Source of the DNA: Liolophura sinensis | Lineage: Eukaryota > Mollusca > Polyplacophora > Chitonida > Chitonidae | Length of the DNA stretch: 64,000 nt | NCBI RefSeq assembly: GCF_032854445.1 | Contig: NC_088300.1 | Location: forward strand, 34,889,608 to 34,953,607 | Reading direction: 5' to 3' | In this document: positions 36,035 to 47,074 of the stretch, piece after piece | How the letters are laid out: each line of letters starts with the position of its first letter | Position numbering within the stretch: position 1 is the first letter of the stretch | The notes under the pieces: generated by a model | What the model was told of the DNA's origin: nothing | What the model saw: the letters and a program-made list of their open reading frames with translations, nothing else | Database searches by the model: none | Made by a program: the position numbers and the translations under genes

Positions 36035-38110
36035 TGTTTCACATTGTTCACGGCTCTACTTGGCTCACAGCTGCTTTGAGGTTCCACCAGAAGATGATTT
36101 AGGCCTCTGGATCAGAGCTCCACTTCAGGAAGGTGATCTTGTGCCAGAGATTTCTCAGCGCCCTCGGCCTCTGACGAACTGGAATATCCTCCAACAGTAC
36201 ACAGATGATGACGTCGTCCCTACCTTCTTCGAAAGATTTCATGCCGGCATACTCGATTTCAAGAGGACCGTATGTGGAATCCAGAAACTCGAGACTGATG
36301 ATCAACAAAATCTTACGACTTTCCTTCATTTTTGCCACAATGCTTTCATGAATGGGTTTTCCGGGAATGAAATCCCTGTCATGAACACAGAGTCGGACTG
36401 GGTTCTCCACCAACTCAAGTTTTGGCCGTAATCGTCGGATGACCCATTCGTACTCGTCGTTAGTACAGGCCACAAAGGCGTCGTAAATGTAGTCGTGGTC
36501 AACAAACATGTTCCCAGGGGGCATGAGTTTAGTATACACCCAGTACCTGAGGTTTAATCGGTATCGATATACTGCGACAAACAGTAAAATCAAGACAAGT
36601 GACGTCAATACACCGACCACCGATATTATCAACTAGGCATGGCTGACGCACTGAACTTCAAAATCCACTAACTGTGGCTGAAAGTTTTGGAGAGTCACAA
36701 AGGTTCCGTTGGACAAGAGACACTCGTATTTGTCTACATTACCAAAGTTAACCTTCCTATGAATGAGTCACCAAATAAATAAAATAAAACCGTGTCACAA
36801 GAGCACTGTAGCGGATTGCCACTCAATACAATCGCGAAAGTGTGCCCACTATCAGCATGCCACGTCCAGGTATCCACCTGACTCATTTCCTCAGAGTGTA
36901 AATGGCTAATGGCATTCGAAGTTAAATCCAGCTTATGGAGTTGAGGCAGGCGTAAAACTGGTTTGGGTACTCTTGGCAACTTATTATTAGACAAATTAAT
37001 TTCTTTCAGTTTATGATTTCTGCTGAGATGTGCCTGTTCCAAATATTTCAGCTTGTTCCCAGGTATATCCAAGTCCGCTAAGGCAGTTAAAGGCGCAAAC
37101 AAAATGGCCAAAACCTTAAGTGGCTTTCCAAATGTGGGCAGTTGGACAGTTTGAGAGTTGTTATCTTTGGAAAATACTTGAAATAATTTGGCGATATTGT
37201 TCGACATTTTAGGCCTGAAAGATCAAGATAAGTCACGCTTGTCTCTCCATAGGCGAGATCAAAGAAACATATGTCCAGATTAATATAAGCAAGTTCCAAA
37301 TGCTTCAGGTTGGCGAATAAATTGAAATTCAACTTTATCGGTGATAGAACCATCTGTCACATCCGCTGATACTGAACCATGAGATGTTTCGTGGAAGAGG
37401 TATAGAGGGAAAGCGGCAACCTGAAAAAAATCCTGATCTACGCACACCGCCGTCGGGATTATCGTTCGTTATGCCCCTTTGGCTTAAATCTATATACTTT
37501 AACCTCACACCTTTTCGAAGGTACGCCATCAAAGTTTCTGGTAAAAAGTAAAATGTGTGGTATGACATGTTGAGTTTTTCCAGGCAGTCAAGTCGAAACT
37601 GTACGGGGTTACGTGAGTGTTCCTAATAGTGAACGTAGGTCTGAGACAGGTCTACCGAACGGACGCAGATTTGACTCGTGTAGACGAAGTCGCCATCTTT
37701 GAGTTTCTAACCGTTCCAGACGAAGTCTCCGTTTATCATCGCCATGTTGATGGCCGTCATGTTATGACCTTGTAGACCCTTCAGGGACAGGAGAACGTTA
37801 CGGACCCCGAGCTGCGTGTTAAAGCTGAGGTTTAATTGTTCCAGAGAAGTTAAGGGATCGAAAGCTCCCGTCTGAATCTGCTCAATTTTACACCGCACTA
37901 GCTGTAGTATTTTGACCGAAACCTCACTGAGTCCCTTGAAAGCGGTATCCTTCAATATTCAATACATACCTGTGAATACGGATGGCCCTAAAGTTTACAA
38001 GAGGTTCAAACAGCTCAGTCGATAAGTTTACCGGACTAAAGTTCGGCGGATTGCTGGATGAGTTCGTCAGTCCAGACGGCATCTGGAATCTGCAAATACG
38101 CTGACTGTCA
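36035..38110 (-). pseudogene. Toll-like receptor pseudogene (LRR - LRR-CT - TM - TIR)
   Basis: Read on the minus strand, leucine-rich repeats extend from about 38090 to 36900. The frames are 37707-37955 (LEQLNLSFN), 37335-37568 (LKYIDLSQRG), 37087-37353 (LKHLELAYIN, VTYLDLSGLK) and 36734-37207 (LKEINLSNNKL, LHKLDLTSNAI). An LRR C-terminal cap follows (LSGNPLQCSCD, then cysteines in a further frame to about 36650), then a TM segment and a TIR domain. Stops occur at 36099-36101, 36633-36635 and 37707-37709 and near 37650. Frameshifts fall near 37970, 37430 (a T7 run), 37340, 37100 and 36750. No signal peptide or 5' exon is seen beyond about 38140. Functional relatives sense microbial ligands and signal through MyD88-type adaptors. 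This copy looks dead, unless several breaks are assembly errors. Confidence 0.9.
36099..36632 (-). pseudogene. TLR transmembrane and TIR segment, stopped before box 3
   Basis: This is the most intact part, 177 codons. Residues about 2-26 are a hydrophobic membrane segment, followed by basic Arg/Tyr residues. The TIR domain starts near residue 49: box 1 YDAFV is at 50-54 and box 2 (LCVHDRDFIPG) at 81-91, with the RD..PG core of the BB loop intact. The frame ends with a TAA at 36099-36101 right after WSSDPEA. In the same frame the DNA beyond encodes FWWNLKAAV (about 36060-36090), which is the conserved box 3 (FW). The single stop thus removes box 3. An in-frame TAG at 36633-36635 also separates it from the LRR-CT part. 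The upstream limit is only the stop, because the frame has no natural start. Confidence 0.9.
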
Positions 38111-38139
38111 CCAAGATAACAAAACGGTTGAAAGACATA

Positions 38140-38432
38140 CTGACATCATAAAAGAATGATACTTTGGAACTTCTAACTGCATACTATCTCGTGGTACACG
38201 TCTTTGCTCTTGTGTATATCCCTGGCTACTTGTGCGCTGGAACTAAACCCAGGTGATAATTTAGGATTTGCCAGTTTCCATTTTCGTAAGAAACAGGAAG
38301 AAACAGCCAATTTATTCTGCCTCTAAAAAACTTTATTTCCGCTCCGTGACACGAGAGATTAATTTATTTAATGTTGTTTTACGCGGTATATCCCACAAAG
38401 ATATTTACTGACATAACTGTCATAAGCCTGGG
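38140..38432. other. Spacer upstream of the TLR pseudogene
   Basis: AT-rich sequence. I looked for a leader exon on the minus strand (signal peptide) and did not find one. A weak SINE-like word (ttatttaatgttgttttacgcggtat near 38361) may be an old SINE-1 relic. Confidence 0.4.
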
Positions 38433-38766
38433 ACTGCACTCTTAAAACTAAAGTGTTGCATTTAACATGTTTCACACTATAAATCTCACGAGGAGTGACT
38501 GCACTTACATAAGAAATATCTGACCACTTTTATAAAGTGCTAATGTTTTAACCCTCGCCAAAGTGTTCACATCCCAACTCCATTAATAGTGGGTTAATCA
38601 ACATCTTAACCCAACATTTGAAACAGTTTTAAAAAATTAACATGTTTAATGGAGTTGGATCACGAACACGTTTGAAGAGTGTTAAAACATTTATACTTAA
38701 TTTACAAACGAGTCACTCCTCGTGATTTTTACATTAAATTTAATACTTATGTTTTAAGAGTGTAGT
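38433..38766. mobile_element. Fold-back MITE 1, about 334 bp
   Basis: The terminal inverted repeats are actgcactcttaaaac (38433-38448) and gttttaagagtgtagt (38751-38766), 15 of 16 positions complementary. Inside, tcacgaggagtgact (38486-38500) pairs with agtcactcctcgtga (38711-38725), and caactccattaa (38575-38586) pairs with ttaatggagttg (38646-38657). The whole element folds as one long imperfect hairpin with a loop of about 60 bases. No ORF is present, so it would depend on a transposase elsewhere. A TSD is not clear. Confidence 0.85.
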
Positions 38767-39971
38767 ACATTGCGTTCATGTAAGTGCCTACCACAGCCAA
38801 CAGTTGGAGCCTATACTGTAGTCACATCCTGGTTTCCCGGCCTCTTGGTTATAAAGGACAGAATGTCAGGCCCGAGAACCAGGACACTGTAGGTACTGCG
38901 CCAAAATCGTGGTCACTTGCATAATATGAAACAGACAAAACATTGGGACGAACGCAGTACTTTATTCTGATTAGCTGTGTAAAGCATAGGCCTAACTTTA
39001 AAGACTCTGTCTATTCAACAACTCATACAACTTTGAAATATGACGTCTTCACATATAGACAGCAGTTAGCTATAAAAATCTTACCGAGCTATTGTAAGAT
39101 TGGAACACGTGAAGCGTGTCACTAATAGGCTGGTGTCAGGGTAAAAAGATTTCTTCACCATGGCTGCTCATATCGTACTGGTTGGGTCAGAAATACCCGC
39201 GTGTGTAAGTATGGTTATGGAGCCAGAAGTGTGAAGAAGAAGCGGGATCTTGTGTGTTCCACGTCCAAATCCTCAGAACAGTTCATCAGAATTATTATTA
39301 GTCTAACTACTGGCACAGAAAATACTGTTAGACTGGCTTGTGATGTAAGAACTTGTAAATCACCCGAGGCTGGTCAACGAGTATACGATGGTCGTCGTAA
39401 GATGGCATGCACTGTTAATACGTTCATGGGGCCCTATTACTCCACAGATTTATCCACATGAAAACCACGGAAATTAAAATAAAAGACAACAAATAATTTA
39501 ACCTGAATTATCTCGGGAGAGATACCTAAACGGTCATAGTTATTTTGTTATGACACGCTAAATAACTCTATCAGTCAGTTTTCAACCAGTAATATGGAAT
39601 ACTTACGAGGCAGTGGTATGCATCTCCTCGAGAAACCAAAAAACGCGGTGTCGCGTCACTCGAACCTCCCGCTCATATGGCTCGGGTCATAGAAATAAAT
39701 CGTGTCTTGTTGGTTGAAATTGACAACATGGGAACACTTTCGATTGGTGCGGATATATCTCTGTTTTGCCACACCACAAAATAATAAACGTATGCTTTTA
39801 ACATCGGTGTATACTAGAAAATATGCCAAAGACATATGTCAAAGTCTTATAGTTTATTTTATGTTATGGTTTGACAATTCTGCCACGGCTTATAACGTCA
39901 CTTTTTGAATGATATACTGTCTTTGATCATATGTTATGATCACACCGCCTAACTGTCTGCTAAAGTTTGAG
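38767..39971. other. Unannotated spacer
   Basis: About 1.2 kb. The longest frames (86 codons or fewer) show no domain. I see no repeat or RNA gene. Confidence 0.45.
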
Positions 39972-40251
39972 ACCGCGTCGGTGGCCTTATGGTTACGTCG
40001 TCCGCCTCTCGGGAGACCCTGGGATCAAACCCTGGTCGGGTCATACTAAAGACTTTAAAAATGGCTCTTGTTGCTTCTTCGCTTAACGCTCAAAACTGAG
40101 AGGTTAGAGCCAGAAAATACTGATACTTCAATGGCGGCAGCATTTAGGAGGAATGGACAAGAAGACACAATATATGTGCACACATCTACTGACTCCTTGT
40201 CGTCATATGACTGAAGAACTGTTAACTACGACGTTAAACTCCAAGCATACA
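39972..40251 (+). mobile_element. SINE-2-like retroposon with intact-looking tRNA head
   Basis: The head has an A-box-like gtggccttatggttacg and a good B-box-like gggatcaaaccctgg (about 40020-40034), with cggt...gggtcatac closing it. The body continues with ctaaagactttaaaaatggc, ttgcttcttcgcttaacgct and cttgtcgtcatatgactgaa. It ends gttaactacgacgttaaact and ccaagcatac. Its 3' part matches the SINE-2 copies at 19451 and 34095, but the head differs from the one at 19451. Confidence 0.75.
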
Positions 40252-41764
40252 TACTAAATTTTTACCAGGTCACAAAAGACAAAAACTCATAATTCAAATC
40301 ATATATCTGTTTTAATATTAAATAAAAAACGTGATCAATGCACAGATTATGTGATTTTTTTTTCTAATCAAAGCAGTATATGTTAGTGTATAAATATATT
40401 CGATCGTAACACCAATGTAGGCCAGTTGTAGAATGATACTAAATTTATCATCAAGACCTTAGAATCTTAGACATTCTTTAAAACTGTGTACCCGGCTCAA
40501 GTTTCCATGCCCCAAAACTTTAATCTTTCTCTGTATATTTAATCATTCACATAATTAATAAATTTAGCGTTAAGTATGTACGAAATAATCTTTTAAACCA
40601 CATGCAGATAGTCTGGTGACTGGTGCATAGCAAAATCAATTGAACTGGAATTTAAGATATCACAAAATAATACATGTAAACTCTGAAAGATGAATAGATC
40701 CATATGATCTCTACGGTACAATGTCATCTGTCTGAATATTGTTTTTATTTTTCAAATTTAATACGTCATGAAATAAGCTGTATATAAATTAATCAGTCAT
40801 GAACAAACCCAAAGGCTACAAACAGAATACCAGACGGAGACGTCTTTCGGTCTCAGTAGGCCATGTAGTCTCCTTTTTTTGCGTCTCAGTGACTACGATA
40901 GCATATTGAAGCGCCAACATGTATAATATGAACGATATATTGATCGGTTTATACTTTAGCCCAAAGTCAAGATATGTACTTCAAAGAGACACTGCGTCTC
41001 TAGGACAAATCTAATATACGTGTTTAGGAACTTGCAGAAACGACTCCGGAGGTCTGCATCATGTATCATCTTTAGGTTTCTGTATTGTACCAGGATTTTG
41101 ATCTGGCTTATCATGGCGCCATCAAACAAGAAGTGCTATCATTTCCTTTTTTATGTGGCCCTTTAACCAGTCAGAAAAAGTTTACAATGGAAAGGTATTT
41201 AATTTATTAATTTATTTCTCAAACTCGTATACTGACCGAAACACGTCATTTAAGTACGGAAGGAATTTAGTGCCAAAAATCATAACATTACCGAAAATAT
41301 ATCTAATTACGAGTAAGTATCTCGTAATGACGACAAAACTATCTAGGAACTAGGAGATACTATACCTAGTAATTAAGGAACACTTGTCTTATGTAGTAAT
41401 TACGACATGGATTTTTCCTTCAGTTACGAACGACGGCGTGATAGTTGGCAAACTATAACAGTGACTGTGAATGATTAAAAAAAGTACCAACTTTATGTAC
41501 CTTAAGCAGAATTATTTTAAAATGTCCTGCATATAACGTTGATCAAAAATTTAAGGTCTGTGTTGACCTTGATCTTGACCTTGTCTGATAGATCAATAAT
41601 CTGCACCAATCACAAGAGTCCAAAACACTGGTAACCTGTGAGCCTCGTAATTTTTAATATATTAAATTACAAAAAAAAAACTGATCTCCAACTGCTGTGT
41701 GCTACTCGTCTTTTCAAGAAGGAGCCATAACAAACTAAATTCATAGAATTTGTATCCTCTCTAA
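40252..41764. other. Unannotated spacer
   Basis: About 1.5 kb of AT-rich sequence without a recognisable gene or element. The patch at 41540-41600 has short ttgacctt/gaccttg repeats (nuclear-receptor half-site-like words), which may be chance. Confidence 0.45.
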
Positions 41765-42185
41765 ATATGCAAAACTTTTTGATTCATGGGAATAGGACTA
41801 CACTGGCAACATGTGTTTAACACTTTTTGTCTCATGGGAATATGACTACGCTGACCCCATGTGTTCAAAACCTTTTGATTCGTGAGAATAGGACTACACT
41901 GGCACCATGTGTTCAACACCTTTTGATTCATGAGAATAGGTCTACACTTTCCCCATGTGTTCAGCACCTTTTGATTCGTGAGAATAGGACTACACTGGCA
42001 CCATGTGTTCAAAACCTTTTGATTCGTGAGAATATGACTACGCTGACCCCATATGTTCAAAACCTTTTGATTCGTGAGAATAGGACTACACTGGCCCCAT
42101 GTGTTCAGCACCTTTTGATTCATGGGAATAGGACTACACTGGCAACATGTGTTCAACACCTTTTGATTCATGAGAATAGGGCAGT
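41765..42185. repeat. Minisatellite, 48-bp unit, about 9 copies
   Basis: Units contain ccttttgattcgtgagaata, ggactacactggcaccatgt and gttcaaaa or gttcaaca at a 48-bp period. The period is divisible by three, so both strands are open: a 16-residue repeat on each strand, 41827-42201 plus and 41761-42207 minus. A short (TA) run lies at 42184-42200. No independent coding evidence is seen. Confidence 0.94.
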
Positions 42186-42201
42186 ATATATATATATATA
42201 G

Positions 42202-43389
42202 AAGCACTGTAATGCGGCCCAGGATTCACCGATTGCATGCATACAAACAAAGCTAGTAACAAAACCTGTCTGAGAATTAAGGCAAATGACTTGTGAATAT
42301 AACTACCACTGACAATTATGCAATGTGTTAAGAGTGTACCTCTAGGCGGTAGACTTATTTTCTCAATGCCATAACATGAATTCTTTAAAAACTCCAAGGA
42401 AATAAAAATGATGACACTTTCCTTGGTATCATCTATTAAGCCGATACGAATAATACTAACTGTATAAGTTAAAGGACCTTTTTGTTAGTATTTTTTAGGT
42501 GTAAGACACACATAGACACAATGTTGTTCATGGGTGGAATCTTAAGGATAACTCAAAGAACATGGTGTTGTAAACATCTATACAATCACTCAAGGTAGTT
42601 TATAAATAAATAAGTATCTACTTAAAATAAGATAAATAAACAGAAAAATATACAGACAAGCAGAAGAATCAATAAATAAATACCCCAATAAATAATAAAT
42701 AAATAAATGAGTAAATAAATAACGTCGTATTAATAGCACAACCTACAAATATTAATACGATCATAAATTCATTGATATACCCTTTTGTGTGAAGGCATTT
42801 GTACAGTCAATGCCGTGAAATGCACTTCGAACGGTTTGCTATTAGGTTTGTTTGTTTCCTCGTTTGGATGGCGCTTAACATGGCTTTCACCATTTATTCC
42901 ACCATTACATGATGGCGGTGAATATTCGTAGTCGGCCACTTCCATCGTGGTCATATTTACTGTGCGGTCATGCCGAAGACAACAGATCATACTGCCTATT
43001 GATACATTTCAATTATAATTGCCTATTATAATTTCCTCTGTCGTCTTCATGTCACGACCACATCAGGACGGTGTCGCCGAGTTGTAATATCATGTAGCAT
43101 TTAATCTGTGTATAATTATCATTAAATGTCTGTATTTTATATGTCATCATTATATATGTTAAAAAATCCACCGAGTTATACAACAGATCATTGCATTATA
43201 GTTATTCATAGTATGAAATGTTGGCAAAACAACCTGTAGTAGCCTATGCGTGTATTATATACCGTCACAATTACACCGAATCCGTGGTGTGTCATATATC
43301 AAATATCATTCCATTATCAATTACAACATTTAACCGCTTTTCTCCTCTATTTTAATGTACTGGTGTGATTATACTTGTGACCATGCATA
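42202..43389. other. Spacer with A/T-rich (AAAT)-type low-complexity tract
   Basis: A tract of ataaataaataagta-type sequence lies at 42600-42725 and may be the tail of a lost SINE. The minus frame at 42769-42990 has no recognisable domain. Nothing else is seen. Confidence 0.5.
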
Positions 43390-44400
43390 TGTATTGGGAC
43401 CAGAGTATCTCTGTATGCAAGTATCACCCTTGATGTGATTATTTTTATTACCAAACATCCCTCTGCCAGAGTCTCCCTGTGTGCGTGTATTAACCTAGAT
43501 GAGATTAGACTTATTATCAAATATCCAGCCAACAGCGTCTCCCTGTGTGCGTGTATTGCCTTTGATGTGATAACAATTATTATCAAATATCCAGCCAACA
43601 GCGTCTCCCTGTGTGCGTGTATTGTCTTTCATGTGATAACAATTATTATCAAATATCCAGCCAACAGCGTCTCCCTGTGTGCGTGTATTGCCTTTGATGT
43701 GATAACAATTATTATCAAATATCCAGCCAACAGCGTCTCTCTGTGTGCGTGTATTGCCTTTGATGTGATAACAATTATTATCAAATATCCAGCCAACAGC
43801 GTCTCCCTGTGTGCGTGTATTGTCTTTGATGTGATAACAATTATTATCAAATATCCAGCCAACAGCGTCTCCCTGTGTGCGTGTATTGCCTTGGATGTTA
43901 TTATAATCATTACCAAATATGCAGCTGTCAGAGTATCCCTGTGCGTGTATCATTCTTGGCGGGATTGTAATTATTATCAGATATCCAGCTGTCAGAGTAT
44001 CCCTGTGCGTGCACCATCCTTGGCAGGATTGTAAATATTATCAAATATCCAGTTGTCAGAGTATCCCTGTGCATGTATCGTTCTTGGCGGGATTGTAATT
44101 ATTATCCAATATCCAGCTGTCAGAGTATCCCTGTGCGTGCACCATCCTTGGCAGGATTGTAATTATTCAATAAATATGCAGTTGTTAGAGTATCCCTGTG
44201 CGTGTATAATACCTTGGCGGGATTGTAATTATTATCAGATATCCAGCTCTCAGAGTATCCCTGTGCGTGTACAATACCTTGGCGGGATTGTAATTGTTAC
44301 CAAATATCCAATTGTCAAAGAATCCTTGTGTGCGTGTATTATCTTTCTCGTGGTTAAAGCTATCAAATGTCTCTAGCTGTACGTGTATTATCAAATCACA
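43390..44400. repeat. Minisatellite, 66-bp unit, about 15 copies
   Basis: Core units (43540-43900) contain gtctccctgtgtgcgtgtat, tgcctttgatgtgataacaa and ttattatcaaatatccagcc at exactly 66 bp. Distal units (43920-44340) are a diverged subfamily with gtcagagtatccctgtgcgt and cttggcgggattgtaattat. The core is open on both strands (22-residue units, 43435-44034 plus; 43495-43953 minus) because the period is divisible by three. Confidence 0.95.
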
Positions 44401-45200
44401 TAACGTCTGTCAACAGAGATTTGCAGGCGAAGATATGTACATGTATGCATAATCGCAGTTTTCTATTGCCGTGACCAACTGACACTAAATTACCTCATTA
44501 AATCAGTTTGATCCATGAATGATGAAGTTTTAATTCAGCATATCTCATTTGGTTACAAATTACAAAACAGATTTAGATTCTTCTATGATTATGGGGTCCC
44601 TTCATGTTGCCAGTGAAAGAAAGTAATAACCATCATCTAATCATTATACTCCGTCGTGAGGCGAAATTTAATAGTGCAGGGCGTGAGGGTAGCACAACCC
44701 CAGACTAATCGGTTTGCCCCATGGGTCGACTTTCGCTCAGTAGGAAGCTAAATATAGTAGTTTATGGTTAGGACGAAACAGTTCGGTTGTAGACAAGATT
44801 AAAAAAAAATAAGACGTTAAGTTATGTTCGTTAGATAACTTTGAAGTCTTCGACAACATTAATTATATATGAATGAAAAGATGAAAAAGAATATCAGCCC
44901 TTCACTAGAGTAGATAAAATGAATGAAGTCACCATTGGATACATTCAGTGAAACTTAAATAAATGACATGAAAAAAGCATGCGACAGTGGAACACTGCAT
45001 TATAAAACTAGATTGTGACAAGGTAAAATGTACGATAAATGAAATTAATTGTTTTGTAACTTTTTCTTCGTCAATTAAAGATCTTTCAAAACTGAACTTG
45101 GAAATACATAACATCCATTAAAGACTTTGTGTTTCTCAAACCATATAGGCATATGGGGAAAAAAGATAGTTCCCAGCTTACAAGTTACCAGCTTTATTTC
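44401..45200. other. Spacer, nothing recognised
   Basis: About 0.8 kb without a gene, RNA or element that I can support. Confidence 0.45.
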
Positions 45201-45415
45201 GCTCCTCTCACCAATGCGGTCGCTCTGAGTTCAAGTTCAGCTCATGCCGGCTTCCTCTCCGACGGTACGTGGGTAGGTCTGTCAGGGACCTGTGTAAGGT
45301 CGTGGGCTCTCCCCGGTATTAGGTATTATAATACCCCTAATATTCTTTAGTACGACATAAAACTTTAATGAAATAAATAAATAAATAAAAAAAACAAATG
45401 AATAGATAAATAAAT
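45201..45415 (+). mobile_element. SINE-1 copy, 5'-truncated and rearranged in the core
   Basis: It begins inside the head at cctctcaccaatgcggtcgc, with the B-box-like gagttcaagttcagctcatg. It continues with gcttcctctccgacggtacg and gtgggtaggtctgtcag, then a changed core (gggctctccccggtattagg). It finishes with tattctttagtacgacataa and (AAAT)n to about 45415. The conserved cccaccataatgctggccgc block is missing. Confidence 0.82.
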
Positions 45416-45780
45416 AAAGGTACCCTAACCGGTGCAGCCCCTAAGCAACATTACGTTGTGAGTACTGATCTAGTATCAGTTGTAGTTATGGTGTGACAGA
45501 AGATTTTTGTCATGTAGTACTCATTGCTACCTCTGGATCATACTTAGAGTTTCAGAAAGAATAAAATTGTGTACGATTATACTACATGTATTTCATAGTG
45601 AGGTGTAATTACAAGGACAAGGCAAAGGTAAACACCTGGATGTCATCCGCACTGAGTTTTATCACTTTTGTACAGGACATTGTAAAGAAGTGCTTTAGAG
45701 CTTTGCGGTTTATTAACCGAAGTAGCTATGGAATGCTACTCGTAAGCTTGTAAAATTTGTATGTATTAAGTTTAGTCTTC
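45416..45780. other. Spacer, nothing recognised
   Basis: Short AT-rich spacer between a SINE and a minisatellite. I see no feature in it. Confidence 0.45.
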
Positions 45781-46605
45781 TGCACATCTTCTAATGACGA
45801 GTATCATAATCTCCACTGTACGTAGGCCTACATGTACGGATCTTGGCCTTCTGTGCATCTTCTCAGGACGACTGTCATAACCTACAGTGTACGTACATGT
45901 ACTGATCTTGGCCTTCTATGCATCTTCTCAGGACGACTGTCATAAACTACAGTGTACGTACATGTACGGATCTTGGCCTTCTATGCATCTTCTCAGAACG
46001 ACTGTCATAAACTACAGTGTACGTACATGTACGGATCTTGGCCTTCTATGCATCTTCTCAGAACGACTGTCATAACCTACAGTGTACGTACATGTACTGA
46101 TCTTGGCCTTCTATGCATCTTCTCATGTCATAAACTACAGTGTACGTACATGTACGGATCTTGGCCTTCTGTGCATCTTCTCAGGACGACTGTCATAACC
46201 TACAGTGTACGTACATGTACGGATCTTGGCCTTCTGTGCATTTTCTCAGGACGACTGTCATAAACTACAGTGTACGTATATGTACTGATCTTGGCCTTCT
46301 GTGCATTTTCTCAGGACGACTGTCATAAACTACAGTGTACGTATATGTACGGATCTTGGCCTTCTGTGCATTTTCTCAGGACGACTGTCATAACCTACAG
46401 TGTACGTACATGTACTGATCTTGGCCTTCTGTGCATTTTCTCAGGCCATAACCTACAGTGTACGTACATGTACTGATGTTGGTCTTCTGTATATCTTCTA
46501 ATGACGACTGTCATAACCTATAGTGTACGTACATGTACTGATCTTGGCCTTCTGTACATCTTCTAATGACGGCTGTCATAACCTATAGTGTACGTACATA
46601 CCTTG
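45781..46605. repeat. Minisatellite, 65-bp unit, about 12 copies, palindrome-bearing
   Basis: Units contain tgtacgtacatgtactgatc, ttggccttctgtgcattttc and tcaggacgactgtcataacc. The phase is 65 bp (acgtacatgt at 45891, then 45956). Some units lack the ggacgact block (near 46125 and 46445). Each unit carries two overlapping perfect palindromes, tgtacgtaca and gtacatgtac. Frames run across it but shift between units, because 65 is not divisible by three. Confidence 0.95.
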
Positions 46606-46800
46606 CGTCTTTCAAACATCACTGAAAACTGCTGACTGCCCCTCTGTGCAAGATTCAGTCCTATTTTCGTGCTTTACATGCATATATCTTCTTAGTTCTG
46701 TGATTGTTTGTGTCATAAGTTCTGGTATTGGCCTTGCATTATCAGCTGTTATACGAATGTCTGTTTCGACGCATAGATTCCTACTTCCGCTGACCACAAA
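46606..46800 (-). repeat. Dispersed repeat X, copy 2
   Basis: On the minus strand this reads ctatgcgtcgaaacagacat, then gtataacagctg and gcagtcagcagttttcagtg, followed by atgtttgaaagacgcaaggt. These blocks correspond in order to the repeat at 10845-11200. Frames on either strand are not conserved between copies. Confidence 0.65.
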
Positions 46801-47074
46801 ACATTTCATAATGTTATTTTTCTACGAATATGTATGGACGGTATCTTCGAGGCTTCGATCATTTTTGCAGAATCGTGTTTTAATGTGCATGCATGGAAAA
46901 ATATTTCATGGCACTATGCAATGGTTAGACTTCGTATAAACAGCTACAAATTTTCGTCTTTGGTGCGAAAAATAAATGTTTCAAATGATCTGGTTCAGCG
47001 TAAAAATACTAGTATTATAAATCCAGCAGTTCTTTTAAGCACTTTTGAAGAAATACTTATATATGTTCACTGAT
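46801..47074. other. Spacer, nothing recognised
   Basis: AT-rich sequence between repeat X and the 32-bp array. Overlapping frames have no domain. Confidence 0.4.

Noticed and set aside
41540-41605. Cluster of nuclear-receptor half-sites
   Set aside because: The tgaccttg-type words are short, close together and explained by a small local duplication.
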